A stretch of DNA of 64,000 nt from Rhizobium oryzihabitans (GCF_010669145.1 NZ_CP048632.1:2748501-2812500), one strand, 5' to 3'. Counted from the stretch's first letter, positions 1 to 8,531 are shown. The notes: generated by a model from the letters alone, not told the origin. A program made the numbers and translations.

Positions 1-331
1 CGAAGCTCGCGCCGCGCGTCAGAAGATCGATATCGACGCCGTGACGGATGGCGTAACGGCTGATCGGCAGGCCGACGGCGAGCATGGCGATGGCGGCAAC
101 GAGGATGGCGTAAAAGGCGTTGGTGGTGCCGTAGGAGAGCGTGATGGCGCCGCCGATGGCTTCCAGCGCCAGAAAGGAAATCGCGCCGATGGCGGTGTGG
201 GAAATGCGGTTGGAGGAAAATTGCCGGGCGCTCTTGGCGGTGAAGCGCAGCGCATAATCTTCCAGCGTCTGGTTGGCGACCCAGCGGTTATATTCGCGCC
301 TGACGGGGATGATGCGTTGCCGTGCGGCCAT
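1..331 (-). CDS. N-terminal part of a permease-like membrane protein, possibly a hybrid sensor kinase (runs off window)
   Basis: Only the first 110 codons are in the window. The protein starts MAARQRIIPVRREYNRWV and carries hydrophobic segments at about residues 46-66 and 71-92, then HGVDIDLLTRGASF, which resembles the first helices of NCS1 purine/cytosine permeases. In rhizobia this kind of N-terminus is often fused to a histidine kinase and receiver, where the transporter-like part acts as the membrane sensor; that fusion cannot be seen here and is inference from memory. The ATG at 331 follows an in-frame TAG two codons upstream, so the start is well fixed. It lies 31 bases after the stop of the SDR gene on the same strand and may be co-transcribed with it. 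Confidence 0.55.
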   Translation of the reverse strand, partial: MAARQRIIPVRREYNRWVANQTLEDYALRFTAKSARQFSSNRISHTAIGAISFLALEAIGGAITLSYGTTNAFYAILVAAIAMLAVGLPISRYAIRHGVDIDLLTRGASF

Positions 332-362
332 GCCTATCTAGCGCCTTTCCGCAACGGGCCTC

Positions 363-1133
363 TCACAGCCGCACCGACATGCCGCCATCCACCGTCAGCA
401 CATGGCCGTTGACGAAGGAGGCCGCGTCGCTCGCCAGAAACAGGGCAGCACCGGCGATCTCATCCGGCCGGCCCCAGCGCTCCAGCGGCACCCGCAGCTT
501 GGCGAAGGCCACCATCTCAGGATTTTCGGCAAGGGCGGCATTGGTTTCGGTGGCGAACATGCCGGGCGCGATGGCGTTGCTGGTGATGCCGCGCGCGCCA
601 TATTCCACGGCAATCGCCCGCATCAGCCCGGTCAGCCCCTGTTTGGCGACGGGATAAATCGCATCCCCCGGCCGGACGATGTGGCCGAGAATGGAGGTGA
701 TGGTGATGATGCGGCCGTAGCCATTGGCGTTCATGGCCTCCGCGGCATCCCGCGACAGCGAGACGGAGGAGGTAAGATCGGTGCGGATCAATTCCAGCAC
801 GTCCTCGTCGCTGAATTCGGCAAGCGGGCGGCGGTCGCGCGCGCCGACATTGTTGACGAGGATATCGAGGTGGCCGAACTCGTCCATCATACGGCGAACA
901 AGGGCGCTGCCGGCTGCCGTGTCGGCAATATCGAAGGCGGCGTAATCGGCCTTGCCGCCAGCCTTGCGCAGCACATCTGTCGCCTGTTCCAGCGTTTCGG
1001 CATTGCGGCCGGTCAGCCACACATGCGCGCCCGCTTCGGCAAAGGCGCTGGCAATTTCAAAACCGAGGCCGCGGCCGCTGCCGGTGATGATGGCCGTGCG
1101 GTTTTCGAGAGAGAATTTCTGGAGAATGCCCAT
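363..1133 (-). CDS. SDR-family NAD(P)-dependent oxidoreductase
   Basis: This 256-residue protein has the classical short-chain dehydrogenase layout. The cofactor-binding TGSGRGLG motif is at residues 17-24, NNVG at 94-97, and the catalytic Ser147, Tyr160 and Lys164 (YPVAK) are all present. Length and the C-terminal end VNGHVLTVDGG fit the FabG/gluconate 5-dehydrogenase-like subgroup that reduces or oxidises sugars and sugar acids in the cytoplasm. The substrate cannot be read from sequence. The ATG at 1133 has a good ribosome site (AAGGTGAG). It precedes the permease-like gene on the same strand, and a rhizobial AGAGCG-type repeat lies just upstream. Confidence 0.85.
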   Translation of the reverse strand: MGILQKFSLENRTAIITGSGRGLGFEIASAFAEAGAHVWLTGRNAETLEQATDVLRKAGGKADYAAFDIADTAAGSALVRRMMDEFGHLDILVNNVGARDRRPLAEFSDEDVLELIRTDLTSSVSLSRDAAEAMNANGYGRIITITSILGHIVRPGDAIYPVAKQGLTGLMRAIAVEYGARGITSNAIAPGMFATETNAALAENPEMVAFAKLRVPLERWGRPDEIAGAALFLASDAASFVNGHVLTVDGGMSVRL

Positions 1134-1148
1134 CGCTCACCTTCTTGC

Positions 1149-1200
1149 TTTAGAGCGTCGGACCGAAAACGACGGTGCGGTTTTCGGAAAATCCGAGGCT
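1149..1200. repeat. AGAGCG-type rhizobial intergenic repeat
   Basis: The stretch begins TTTAGAGCGTCGGACCG and contains the inverted arms CCGAAAAC (1163-1170) and GTTTTCGG (1180-1187). Elements beginning TTAGAGCG are scattered through rhizobial intergenic regions; identification is by memory of that family. A related hairpin lies at 44692-44730. Confidence 0.5.
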
Positions 1201-1305
1201 GTTGGTCAAAGCCACGCCGCTTGTTTGAGCTTGCGTATGGGAAGACTATGCCGTGTGCGGCGCTCGGCGAAAGGTCGCCTGACCGGCCCGGCCGTTCGGT
1301 GGACA

Positions 1306-1340
1306 GAAAAATGGCGTCGCCCGGTTGCGGGCGACGCCAT
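1306..1340 (-). terminator. Intrinsic terminator of glnII
   Basis: A perfect 13-base-pair stem (1311-1323 with 1328-1340) with a 4-base loop is followed, on the minus strand, by five T residues (1306-1310). It begins 11 bases after the glnII stop codon. Confidence 0.9.
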
Positions 1341-1351
1341 GTCTTAGCTTA

Positions 1352-2386
1352 TCAGGCAGCAGCCGACTTTGCGAGCGGCACTTCTGCAATCGTCTTCAGA
1401 ACGACGGAAGCGATCTGGTAAGGGCAGCCCTGCGAGTTCGGACGACGGTCTTCGAGGTAACCCTTGTAACCGTTGTTAACGAAGGAATGCGGAACGCGGA
1501 TCGAGGCGCCACGGTCGGCAACGCCGTAGGAGAACTTGTTCCACGGAGCGGTTTCGTGCTTGCCGGTCAGGCGCAGGTGGTTGTCCGGACCGTAAACGTC
1601 GATGTGCTCTTTCCAGTTCTTGGCGAAAGCGGCCATGAGGGCTTCGAAATATTCCTTGCCGCCAACTTCGCGCATGAACTTGGTGGAGAAGTTGCAGTGC
1701 ATGCCCGAACCGTTCCAGTCGGTATCGCCGAGCGGCTTGCAATGGAATTCGACGTCGATGCCGTACTGTTCGCAAAGACGCAGCAGCAGGTAACGGGCGA
1801 TCCAGATCTGGTCGGCGGCGCGCTTGGAGCCCTTGCCGAATACCTGGAATTCCCACTGGCCCTTGGCCACTTCGGCGTTGATGCCTTCGTGGTTGATGCC
1901 GGCTTCGAGGCAGAGGTCGAGGTGCTCTTCAACGATTTCGCGGGCAACCGAACCGACATTCTTGAAGCCGACGCCGGTGTAATAAGGACCCTGCGGAGCC
2001 GGGTAACCCTGTTCCGGGAAGCCGAGCGGGCGGCCGTCCTGGTAGAAGAAATACTCCTGTTCGAAGCCGAACCATGCGTCCTCGTCGTCGAGGATGGTTG
2101 CGCGGCTGTTCGAAGCATGCGGGGTGACGCCATCGGGCATCATGACTTCGCACATGACGAGTGCACCGTTGGAGCGGGCCGGGTCGGGATAGATCGCGAC
2201 GGGCTTCAGCACGCAATCCGACGAGTGGCCTTCGGCCTGCTGCGTGGACGAGCCATCAAAGCCCCAAAGCGGCAGCTGCTCGAGTGTGGGGAATTCGTCG
2301 AATTCCTTGATCTGGGTCTTGCCGCGCAGGTTGGGGACCGGCTTGTATCCGTCCAGCCAGATGTACTCGAGTTTGAACTTAGTCAT
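1352..2386 (-). CDS. glnII: Glutamine synthetase II (eukaryotic-type)
   Basis: This 344-residue enzyme condenses glutamate and ammonium to glutamine with ATP. It starts MTKFKLEYIWLDGY and contains LWGFDGSSTQQAEG, the GSII form of the beta-grasp signature, the ATP/metal region around WFGFEQEYFF, and NGSGMHCNFST. Its length matches GSII (about 330-350) and not GSI (about 470). The upstream in-frame extension to 2455 is rejected because the ATG at 2386 has a GAGAGG ribosome site. GSII is the second, nitrogen-starvation-induced isoenzyme of Rhizobiaceae. A sigma-54 promoter and a possible NtrC site lie upstream and an intrinsic terminator follows, so it is probably a single-gene transcript. Confidence 0.95.
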   Translation of the reverse strand: MTKFKLEYIWLDGYKPVPNLRGKTQIKEFDEFPTLEQLPLWGFDGSSTQQAEGHSSDCVLKPVAIYPDPARSNGALVMCEVMMPDGVTPHASNSRATILDDEDAWFGFEQEYFFYQDGRPLGFPEQGYPAPQGPYYTGVGFKNVGSVAREIVEEHLDLCLEAGINHEGINAEVAKGQWEFQVFGKGSKRAADQIWIARYLLLRLCEQYGIDVEFHCKPLGDTDWNGSGMHCNFSTKFMREVGGKEYFEALMAAFAKNWKEHIDVYGPDNHLRLTGKHETAPWNKFSYGVADRGASIRVPHSFVNNGYKGYLEDRRPNSQGCPYQIASVVLKTIAEVPLAKSAAA

Positions 2387-2481
2387 TACGAACCTCTCAT
2401 AGGTAACAATGCGAAGCCTTGAGGCCTCCCGTGGCTTTCGCCACCGAAAGCGCATTCGCGTTCAAGGGCTGCCCCCTTAGA

Positions 2482-2497
2482 TGCATGCCGCGTGCCA
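2482..2497 (-). promoter_or_regulatory. Sigma-54 (RpoN) promoter of glnII
   Basis: On the minus strand the sequence reads TGGCACGCGGCATGCA. The -24 GG and -12 GC are separated by exactly ten bases, and only one core base differs from the TGGCACG-N4-TTGC consensus. It lies about 96 bases before the glnII ATG. NtrC/sigma-54 control of glnII is established in Rhizobium and Bradyrhizobium. Confidence 0.8.
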
Positions 2498-2660
2498 GAT
2501 TGGCGATATCGGGCGATTTTTTCGAAAAATCTTTCAGGGGCCCTGTTGCGCAGGAGCCTGGATATCACGCGTGGCTGGTTCTGCTGCACTGCGGCAGACA
2601 AATTCACCGCTCATGTTTCATCATTGAATCCTGATAGATAGCCTGCGTCTCCCGGCGGAA

Positions 2661-2677
2661 TGCCCTGCTGCGGTGCA
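2661..2677 (-). promoter_or_regulatory. Possible NtrC-binding enhancer site
   Basis: On the minus strand the 17-mer TGCACCGCAGCAGGGCA matches the NtrC pattern TGCACC-N5-GGTGCA in ten of twelve fixed bases: one half-site is perfect and the other has 4 of 6. It lies about 165 bases upstream of the sigma-54 promoter, a usual enhancer distance. Confidence 0.45.
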
Positions 2678-2876
2678 ATGATTTCGGTTGCGCGCGAGGG
2701 ATTGGCATTTGCCCCAAAAACCGGCGCTTTCGGAATGGTTTTTCTTGTAGATGGGACGATTAGTGCCTATATTTTTCGCAAGGTGATTTTTTTTTAATCA
2801 AACGGAGCGAATCTGGCCTTTGCGGGTTAGCTCCAGACATAAAGTGCTTCGATGCAAACAAAGTGAGATGATCGAA

Positions 2877-3074
2877 ATGGCAACTGGCATTCATCGCGAG
2901 ACGGCAACGATCTATCAATTCCCGGTCGGCGGGCGCGCGGGTCTTTCCAAGTTCCGCAACAGCAGCCTGAACGACCTCGAGCGCCAGGCGCAGGAGCCGC
3001 ATATCGATTTCGGTTCGTGGTATCACGACGATGCGATCCGCGACGAAGAGCGGAACGACAAGCCGCATTCCTGA
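2877..3074 (+). CDS. Small conserved rhizobial protein (DUF2735-like)
   Basis: A protein of 65 residues beginning MATGIHRETATIYQFPVGG, with no signal peptide or membrane segment and a charged, polar C-terminus. It resembles the small DUF2735 proteins that sit divergent from glnII in Rhizobiales; the family name is from memory and its function is unknown. An alternative ATG nine bases upstream (2868) is possible, with a GTGAG just before it. The position, sharing the glnII regulatory region in the opposite direction, suggests a nitrogen-related role; this is inference. Confidence 0.65.
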   Translation: MATGIHRETATIYQFPVGGRAGLSKFRNSSLNDLERQAQEPHIDFGSWYHDDAIRDEERNDKPHS

Positions 3075-3093
3075 TGTGAGACCGTGCCGCGCA

Positions 3094-3216
3094 TTTCTTC
3101 TCCCCGGCGGGGAGAAGGTGGCCCGAAGGGTCGGATGAGGGGGCAACCCTCCGTATATCGCGGCGCTCGCCCCCTCATCCCGCTGCCGCGGACTTCTCCC
3201 CGGCGGGGAGAAGAAA
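3094..3216. repeat. RIME-like mosaic repeat, copy 1
   Basis: Two arms built on CTTCTCCCCGGCGGGGAGAAG, the first about 3096-3118 and the second 3193-3215, enclose a spacer containing GATGAGGGG and CCCCTCATC in inverted order. Copies occur at 19214-19338 and 21887-22010, both in the opposite orientation to this one. The form matches the Rhizobium-specific intergenic mosaic element. Confidence 0.8.
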
Positions 3217-3298
3217 CAAGCTGAGGCCTCCTGCTTCACAGACAAGCACCTTCAGGTTCAGCTTATTCCCTCCCCCCTGCATCTTTCGCCACCCCGCC

Positions 3299-3314
3299 TA
3301 CGTCAATTGACGTA
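3299..3314. promoter_or_regulatory. Perfect 16-bp palindrome upstream of urtA
   Basis: TACGTCAATTGACGTA is a perfect palindrome 99 bases before the urtA ATG, in the only non-repeat part of the upstream region. It is a candidate operator for a dimeric regulator of the urea transporter; the regulator is not identified. Confidence 0.5.
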
Positions 3315-3412
3315 TACGGTTTCGCTCTCACGAGATCGATAGTCCCTCCCAGCAGCGGCCGCAGATGCCGCTGAGCCTCCACGAGAGGCCAACAAGGAGA
3401 GGGGTTCTTCCG

Positions 3413-4702
3413 ATGATATTCCGCAAGACGCTTAGTGCCGCGCTGCTTGGCGCGATCCTGTCCACCACCGCCTTCCATGGCGCTTTTGCCGCGGACGACA
3501 CCATCAAGGTCGGCGTGCTGCATTCGCTGTCCGGCACCATGGCCATTTCAGAGACAACGCTGAAGGACGCCATGCTGATGCTCATCGACGAGCAGAACAA
3601 GAAGGGCGGCGTGCTTGGCAAGAAACTTGAAGCCGTGGTGGTCGATCCGGCTTCCGACTGGCCGCTCTTTGCCGAAAAGGCCCGCCAGCTGATTTCGCAG
3701 GACAAGGTCGCCGCCGTTTTCGGCTGCTGGACGTCTTCCTCCCGCAAATCCGTTCTGCCGGTCTTCGAGGAACTGAACTCGATCCTGTTCTATCCGGTTC
3801 AGTACGAGGGTGAAGAATCTTCGCGCAACATCTTCTACACGGGTGCCGCGCCAAACCAGCAGGCCATTCCGGCCGTCGATTATCTCGCCAGCACCGAAGG
3901 TGTGGAGCGCTGGGTTCTGGCCGGCACGGACTATGTCTATCCGCAGACCACCAACAAGATCCTGAAGGCCTACCTGATGTCGAAGGGCGTCAAGGAAGAG
4001 GACATCATGATCAACTACACGCCGTTCGGTCATTCCGACTGGCAGACGATCGTGTCCGACATCAAGAAATTCGGCTCGGCCGGCAAGAAGACCGCCGTGG
4101 TCTCCACCATCAATGGTGATGCCAACGTGCCTTTCTATAAGGAACTGGCGAACCAGGGCATCAAGGCCGAGGATATTCCGGTCGTCGCCTTCTCCGTCGG
4201 CGAAGAAGAACTTGCCGGTCTCGATACCGCACCGCTGGTCGGCCACCTTGCCGCCTGGAACTACTTCCAGTCCGTCGATGCGCCGGTCAATGCCGAATTC
4301 ATCAAGACCTGGCATGCCTTTACCAAGAACGACAAGCGCGTGACCAACGACCCGATGGAAGCCGCCTATATCGGCTTCAACGCCTGGGTAAAGGCCGTCG
4401 AATCCGCCGGCACGACGGATACGGACAAGGTTCTGGACTCGATCATCGGCGTTTCGGTGCCGAACCTTTCGGGCGGTTACTCCACCGTCATGCCGAACCA
4501 CCACATCACCAAGCCGGTGCTGATCGGCGAAATCCAGGCTGACGGCCAGTTCGAAATCGTGCAGCAGACGCCGCAGGTCGTGGGTGACGAGTGGTCGGAT
4601 TATCTGCCGGACTCGAAGGATCTGATCTCGGACTGGAGGAAGCCGATGTCTTGCGGCAACTTCAATGTGGCCAGCGGCAAGTGCGGCGGCAAGGGTAGCT
4701 GA
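3413..4702 (+). CDS. urtA: Urea ABC transporter, periplasmic substrate-binding protein
   Basis: This 429-residue protein has a Sec signal peptide (MIFRKTLSAALLGAIL, cleaved near AFA-ADD at about residue 26) followed by a type-I periplasmic binding fold beginning IKVGVLHSLSGTMAISE, as in urea and short-chain amide binding proteins. It captures urea in the periplasm for the UrtBC permease. The start at 3413 follows a strong AAGGAGAGGGG ribosome site; longer in-frame extension to 3365 is unlikely. It heads the urt cluster, separated from urtB by a repeat element. A Cys-Gly-rich end (NFNVASGKCGGKG) is typical of the family. Confidence 0.93.
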   Translation: MIFRKTLSAALLGAILSTTAFHGAFAADDTIKVGVLHSLSGTMAISETTLKDAMLMLIDEQNKKGGVLGKKLEAVVVDPASDWPLFAEKARQLISQDKVAAVFGCWTSSSRKSVLPVFEELNSILFYPVQYEGEESSRNIFYTGAAPNQQAIPAVDYLASTEGVERWVLAGTDYVYPQTTNKILKAYLMSKGVKEEDIMINYTPFGHSDWQTIVSDIKKFGSAGKKTAVVSTINGDANVPFYKELANQGIKAEDIPVVAFSVGEEELAGLDTAPLVGHLAAWNYFQSVDAPVNAEFIKTWHAFTKNDKRVTNDPMEAAYIGFNAWVKAVESAGTTDTDKVLDSIIGVSVPNLSGGYSTVMPNHHITKPVLIGEIQADGQFEIVQQTPQVVGDEWSDYLPDSKDLISDWRKPMSCGNFNVASGKCGGKGS

Positions 4703-4721
4703 TTAGCGGAGGTTCGGGGGG

Positions 4722-4739
4722 CCGCCCCTCTGGGGGCGG
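4722..4739 (+). terminator. GC-rich hairpin after urtA
   Basis: CCGCCCC (4722-4728) pairs with GGGGCGG (4733-4739) across a 4-base loop, 20 bases after the urtA stop. There is no T-run, so it may be an mRNA-stabilising stem that favours the binding-protein message rather than a true terminator. Confidence 0.4.
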
Positions 4740-4776
4740 TGGCTTGAACTTCTATCGTTCGAAACTGAACAAGCAT

Positions 4777-4932
4777 GCCCCCCTCTGCCCTGCCGGGCAT
4801 CTCCCCCACAGGTGGGGAGATCGACTCGCAGCAAGGCCCCGCCCTTTCTCATCTGTCGAGATAGAGCGACGTGAGTGCGTCTTGCCGATCTCCCTCCTTG
4901 TGGGGGAGATGCCCGGCAGGGCAGAGGGGGGT
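4777..4932. repeat. Inverted mosaic repeat (CTGCCGGGCATCTCCC family), copy 1
   Basis: The left arm starts CCCCCTCTGCCCTGCCGGGC near 4778 and the right arm ends in its near-exact reverse complement near 4932. Each arm holds its own short palindrome (ATCTCCCC...GGGGAGAT). The second copy is at 29784-29943. It lies between urtA and urtB. Confidence 0.8.
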
Positions 4933-4982
4933 GGCGGCACCCGCAGACGGCACTTCTACCGGAAACGCTCTAAGGAACCGAC

Positions 4983-6596
4983 ATGACGATCCGATCTTTT
5001 CTCGGAGCTGTTTTTTTCTTTCTCACCCTTGGGATCGCGGCCCAATCCATGGCGCAAAGCGACCCAAAGGCGCTGATCGATGCGCTCGGTACGGCGGATT
5101 TCAAGCAGGCCGAAACGTTGATCGGGCAGATTGCCGCCACCGGCGACGCACGGGTGGTGCCGGCGCTTGAGGCATTCGCATCGGGCGAGCTTTACGTCCG
5201 CAAGGCCGACAATCTGGTGTTCATGACGCGGGCCGCCGGGTCCAACTTCACGCTGATCGATCCGCTTTCAGGCGAAACCGTGGGCGAAGCGCCGAAGGCG
5301 GCCGTTTCGAAGATCAGGGTCAACAATAATCTTCGCCGCGTCATCCGCGCCGCGATGGGCGGGCTGACGCTGCTCAGCCCGGAAAAATCCGTGCGGCTTT
5401 CGGCAGCGGATGCCGTCTTGAAAGCGCCAAGCGCCGAAAATCTCGAATTGCTGGAAGCGGCCATCGCCAAGGAGGCCGATAATGAGGTGCGGACCCGGAT
5501 GGAGGAGGCGCGGGCTGTCTCGCTGCTCTCCTCCGACCGGTCGCTCGCTGAGAAGAAGGATGCGATCGCGACCATCAAGAAGCTGGGCGGGCGCGATGCC
5601 ATCGGCATTCTGATGGCGGCCTCATCGTCGGTGGATCAGAGCCTGAAACCGGATATCGACAGCGCCATATCGAGCATCGAAAGCTCCCTTGCCTTCTGGG
5701 ATTATGCGCAGAATGTCTGGTACGGCCTGTCGCTCGGTTCCGTGTTGCTGCTCGCCGCCATCGGCCTTGCCATCACCTTCGGCGTCATGGGCATCATCAA
5801 CATGGCGCATGGCGAGATGGTGATGATCGGCGCTTACTCCACCTTCATGGTGCAGGAGGTGATCCGTTCGAACTTCCCCGGCCTGTTCGACTGGTCGCTC
5901 GCCATCGCTCTGCCCGCCGCCTTTCTGGTGACGGCCTTCGTCGGCCTTGTCATGGAGCGCGGCGTCATTCGCTTTCTTTACGGGCGGCCGCTCGAAACGC
6001 TTCTAGCCACCTGGGGCATCTCGCTCATCCTGCAACAGGGCGTGCGCTCCATCTTCGGGCCGACCAACCGGGAAGTCGGCAGCCCCGGCTGGATGTCCGG
6101 CTCCTTCAGCGTCGGTTATCTCAATTTCACCTGGAACCGGGTGTGGATCGTCTGCTTCTCGCTTTCGGTGTTCTTCGCGCTGCTGGTTCTCCTGAAACGC
6201 TCCGCCTTCGGCCTGCAGATGCGCGCCGTGACGCAGAACCGCCGCATGGCCTCTTCCATGGGCATTCGCACCCCTTGGGTGGATGCCTTCACCTTCGCGC
6301 TCGGTTCGGGCGTTGCCGGTCTCGCCGGCGTAGCGCTGTCGCAGATCGACAATGTCTCGCCCAATCTCGGCCAGAGCTACATCATCGACAGTTTCATGGT
6401 GGTGGTGTTCGGCGGCGTCGGCAATCTCTGGGGAACGCTGGTTGGTGCCCTGTCTCTCGGCGTGCTCAACAAGTTCCTCGAGCCGACGGTCGGCGCCGTG
6501 CTCGGCAAGATCCTCGTGCTCGTTCTCATCATCCTGTTCATCCAGAAGCGGCCGCGCGGTCTCTTCGCACTCAAGGGAAGGGCGATCGAAGCATGA
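4983..6596 (+). CDS. urtB: Urea ABC transporter permease UrtB
   Basis: This 537-residue inner-membrane permease belongs to the LivH-like branched-chain/urea group. A signal-like hydrophobic N-terminus (residues 1-25) is followed by an extra soluble region to about residue 235 made of HEAT-like helices (for example DALGTADFKQAETLIGQIAA), which is characteristic of UrtB and absent from LivH. The membrane domain follows, with GVMGIINMAHGEMVMIGAY and a C-terminal VVVFGGVGNLWGTLVGA. The ATG at 4983 has an AAGGA ribosome site. It overlaps urtC by ATGA, so the two permease subunits are translationally coupled. Confidence 0.93.
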   Translation: MTIRSFLGAVFFFLTLGIAAQSMAQSDPKALIDALGTADFKQAETLIGQIAATGDARVVPALEAFASGELYVRKADNLVFMTRAAGSNFTLIDPLSGETVGEAPKAAVSKIRVNNNLRRVIRAAMGGLTLLSPEKSVRLSAADAVLKAPSAENLELLEAAIAKEADNEVRTRMEEARAVSLLSSDRSLAEKKDAIATIKKLGGRDAIGILMAASSSVDQSLKPDIDSAISSIESSLAFWDYAQNVWYGLSLGSVLLLAAIGLAITFGVMGIINMAHGEMVMIGAYSTFMVQEVIRSNFPGLFDWSLAIALPAAFLVTAFVGLVMERGVIRFLYGRPLETLLATWGISLILQQGVRSIFGPTNREVGSPGWMSGSFSVGYLNFTWNRVWIVCFSLSVFFALLVLLKRSAFGLQMRAVTQNRRMASSMGIRTPWVDAFTFALGSGVAGLAGVALSQIDNVSPNLGQSYIIDSFMVVVFGGVGNLWGTLVGALSLGVLNKFLEPTVGAVLGKILVLVLIILFIQKRPRGLFALKGRAIEA

Positions 6597-7765
6597 TTAC
6601 CGGCTTCCTCCTGCGCGCGCTCGACCGCCGCATCTCCATCGCCATCGGCATCATTCTGGCCATTGCCGTGCTGGTGCCGGCCTCCAACCTGCTTTTGCCG
6701 GCCGACAGCGCATTCCGCATCCCGACCTATATCATGTCGATGCTGGGCAAATATCTGGCCTATGCGCTTTTGGCGCTCGCGCTTGATCTGGTCTGGGGTT
6801 ATTGCGGCATTCTCTCGCTTGGCCATGCCGCCTTCTTCGCGCTCGGCGGTTATGCCATGGGCATGTATCTGATGCGTCAGATCGGCACGCGCGGGGTTTA
6901 TGGCCATCCGGTGCTGCCTGATTTCATGGTGTTCCTCAACTGGAAGGAACTGCCGTGGTTCTGGCAGGGCTTCGACATGTTCTGGTTTGCGGCGCTGATG
7001 GTGCTGGTGGTGCCGGGGCTGCTGGCCTTCGTGTTCGGCTGGTTCGCCTTCCGCTCGCGCGTCAACGGCGTTTATCTCTCCATCATCACCCAGGCCATGA
7101 CCTATGCGCTGCTGCTTGCCTTCTTCCGCAACGACATGGGTTTCGGCGGCAATAATGGCCTCACCGATTTCAAGGATATTCTCGGCTTCTCGGTGCAGTC
7201 GGATGGCACGCGCGCCGTGCTGTTTGCCATGACGGCGGTGATGCTGGCGCTCTCGCTGCTGATCGCATCGGGCATCGTCAATTCCAAATTCGGCAAGGTG
7301 CTGGTGGGCGTGCGCGATGCGGAAAGCCGGGTGCGTTTCCTCGGTTTCCGGGTGGAAAACATCAAGCTCTTCACCTTCGTCGTGTCGGCCATGATGGCGG
7401 GCATTGCCGGTGCGCTGTTCGTGCCGCAGGTGGGCATCATCAATCCCGGCGAATTCTCTCCCGCCAATTCCATCGAAGTGGTGGTGTGGACGGCGGTGGG
7501 CGGGCGCGGCACGCTGATCGGGCCGATCATCGGCGCTATTCTGGTCAATGGCGGCAAGAGCTATTTCACCGGCGCTTTCCCTGAATTCTGGCTGTTTGCG
7601 CTGGGGGGTCTCTTCATCGCGGTGACGCTGTTCTTCCCGAAGGGCATCGTCGGCACCGTGCAGCATTATCTTGCCGGGCGTCGCGAAAAGCGGGGCGCGC
7701 GGGCGGCAGGCGCTGCCCAGCAACCCGGCAACGACAGCGCGGTTGCGCAACAGGCGGCGGAGTAA
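6593..7765 (+). CDS. urtC: Urea ABC transporter permease UrtC
   Basis: This 390-residue LivM-like permease is the partner of UrtB. It has about ten hydrophobic segments and the family motif GHAAFFALGGYAMGMYL near residue 80, plus VVVWTAVGGRGTLIGPIIGA near 300. The start ATG overlaps the urtB stop as ATGA, which fixes it. The last ~30 residues are a polar Ala/Gln-rich tail (ARAAGAAQQPGNDSAVAQQAAE), longer than usual and probably disordered. The urtD ATG follows four bases after the stop. Confidence 0.93.
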   Translation: MITGFLLRALDRRISIAIGIILAIAVLVPASNLLLPADSAFRIPTYIMSMLGKYLAYALLALALDLVWGYCGILSLGHAAFFALGGYAMGMYLMRQIGTRGVYGHPVLPDFMVFLNWKELPWFWQGFDMFWFAALMVLVVPGLLAFVFGWFAFRSRVNGVYLSIITQAMTYALLLAFFRNDMGFGGNNGLTDFKDILGFSVQSDGTRAVLFAMTAVMLALSLLIASGIVNSKFGKVLVGVRDAESRVRFLGFRVENIKLFTFVVSAMMAGIAGALFVPQVGIINPGEFSPANSIEVVVWTAVGGRGTLIGPIIGAILVNGGKSYFTGAFPEFWLFALGGLFIAVTLFFPKGIVGTVQHYLAGRREKRGARAAGAAQQPGNDSAVAQQAAE

Positions 7766-7769
7766 GCCC

Positions 7770-8531
7770 ATGAATACGGTTTCCGAAAACAGAACCAAGA
7801 GCCTGCTTTATCTGGATGGTGTCTCCGTTTCCTTCGACGGATTCAAGGCGCTCAATTCGCTCTCCTTCGTGGTGGAGCCGGGCGAGCTTCGCGCCATCAT
7901 CGGCCCGAATGGCGCCGGCAAGACGACGATGATGGATATCATCACCGGCAAGACGCGGCCGGATACGGGCACGGTATTGTTCGAAGACAGCATCGATCTC
8001 ACGAAAAAGGACGAGGCGGATATTGCCCAGCTCGGCATCGGGCGGAAATTCCAGAAGCCGACCGTGTTTGAAAGCCATACGGTCTGGGACAATCTGGAAC
8101 TGGCGCTGAACCGCAAACGCGGCGTCTTCGCCACGCTGTTCTATCGGCTGACGGATGAGGACAAGGCCCGCATCGAGGAAATCCTCGCGACCGTGCGCCT
8201 CGGCCACCGCCGCGGCGATCTCGCCGCCAACCTCTCGCACGGCCAGAAACAGTGGCTGGAAATCGGCATGCTCTTGGCGCAGGAGCCGAAGCTGCTGTTG
8301 GTGGACGAGCCGGTGGCCGGCATGACGGATGCGGAAACCGCCGAAACCGCCGTGCTTTTGAAGGAAATCGCCAAGACCCGGTCGGTGGTGGTGGTGGAGC
8401 ACGACATGGGCTTCATCCGCGAGCTGGGCGTGAAGGTGACGTGTCTTGCCGAGGGCTCGGTGCTCGCCGAAGGCTCGATCGATTTTGTGTCCAGCGATCC
8501 GAAGGTGATCGAGAATTATCTGGGGCGATGA
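7770..8531 (+). CDS. urtD: Urea ABC transporter ATP-binding protein UrtD
   Basis: This 253-residue ATPase is one of two that power UrtBC. It has Walker A GPNGAGKTT at about residues 46-54, signature LSHGQKQWLEIGM near 153, Walker B LLLVDEPVAGM near 172, and the switch His in VVVVEHDMGF near 210. LivG-like length and the EAD...QLGIGRKFQKPTVF region agree with UrtD. It begins four bases after the urtC stop. The operon is then broken by a reversed GIY-YIG gene and palindromic repeats before urtE, which is unusual for this otherwise contiguous pair of ATPases. Confidence 0.93.
   Translation: MNTVSENRTKSLLYLDGVSVSFDGFKALNSLSFVVEPGELRAIIGPNGAGKTTMMDIITGKTRPDTGTVLFEDSIDLTKKDEADIAQLGIGRKFQKPTVFESHTVWDNLELALNRKRGVFATLFYRLTDEDKARIEEILATVRLGHRRGDLAANLSHGQKQWLEIGMLLAQEPKLLLVDEPVAGMTDAETAETAVLLKEIAKTRSVVVVEHDMGFIRELGVKVTCLAEGSVLAEGSIDFVSSDPKVIENYLGR

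Noticed and set aside
6377..7798. A 473-codon frame opposite urtB-urtC
   Set aside because: Shadow of the urea permease genes, with the His/Glu/Gln-rich composition typical of antisense frames in GC-rich DNA.
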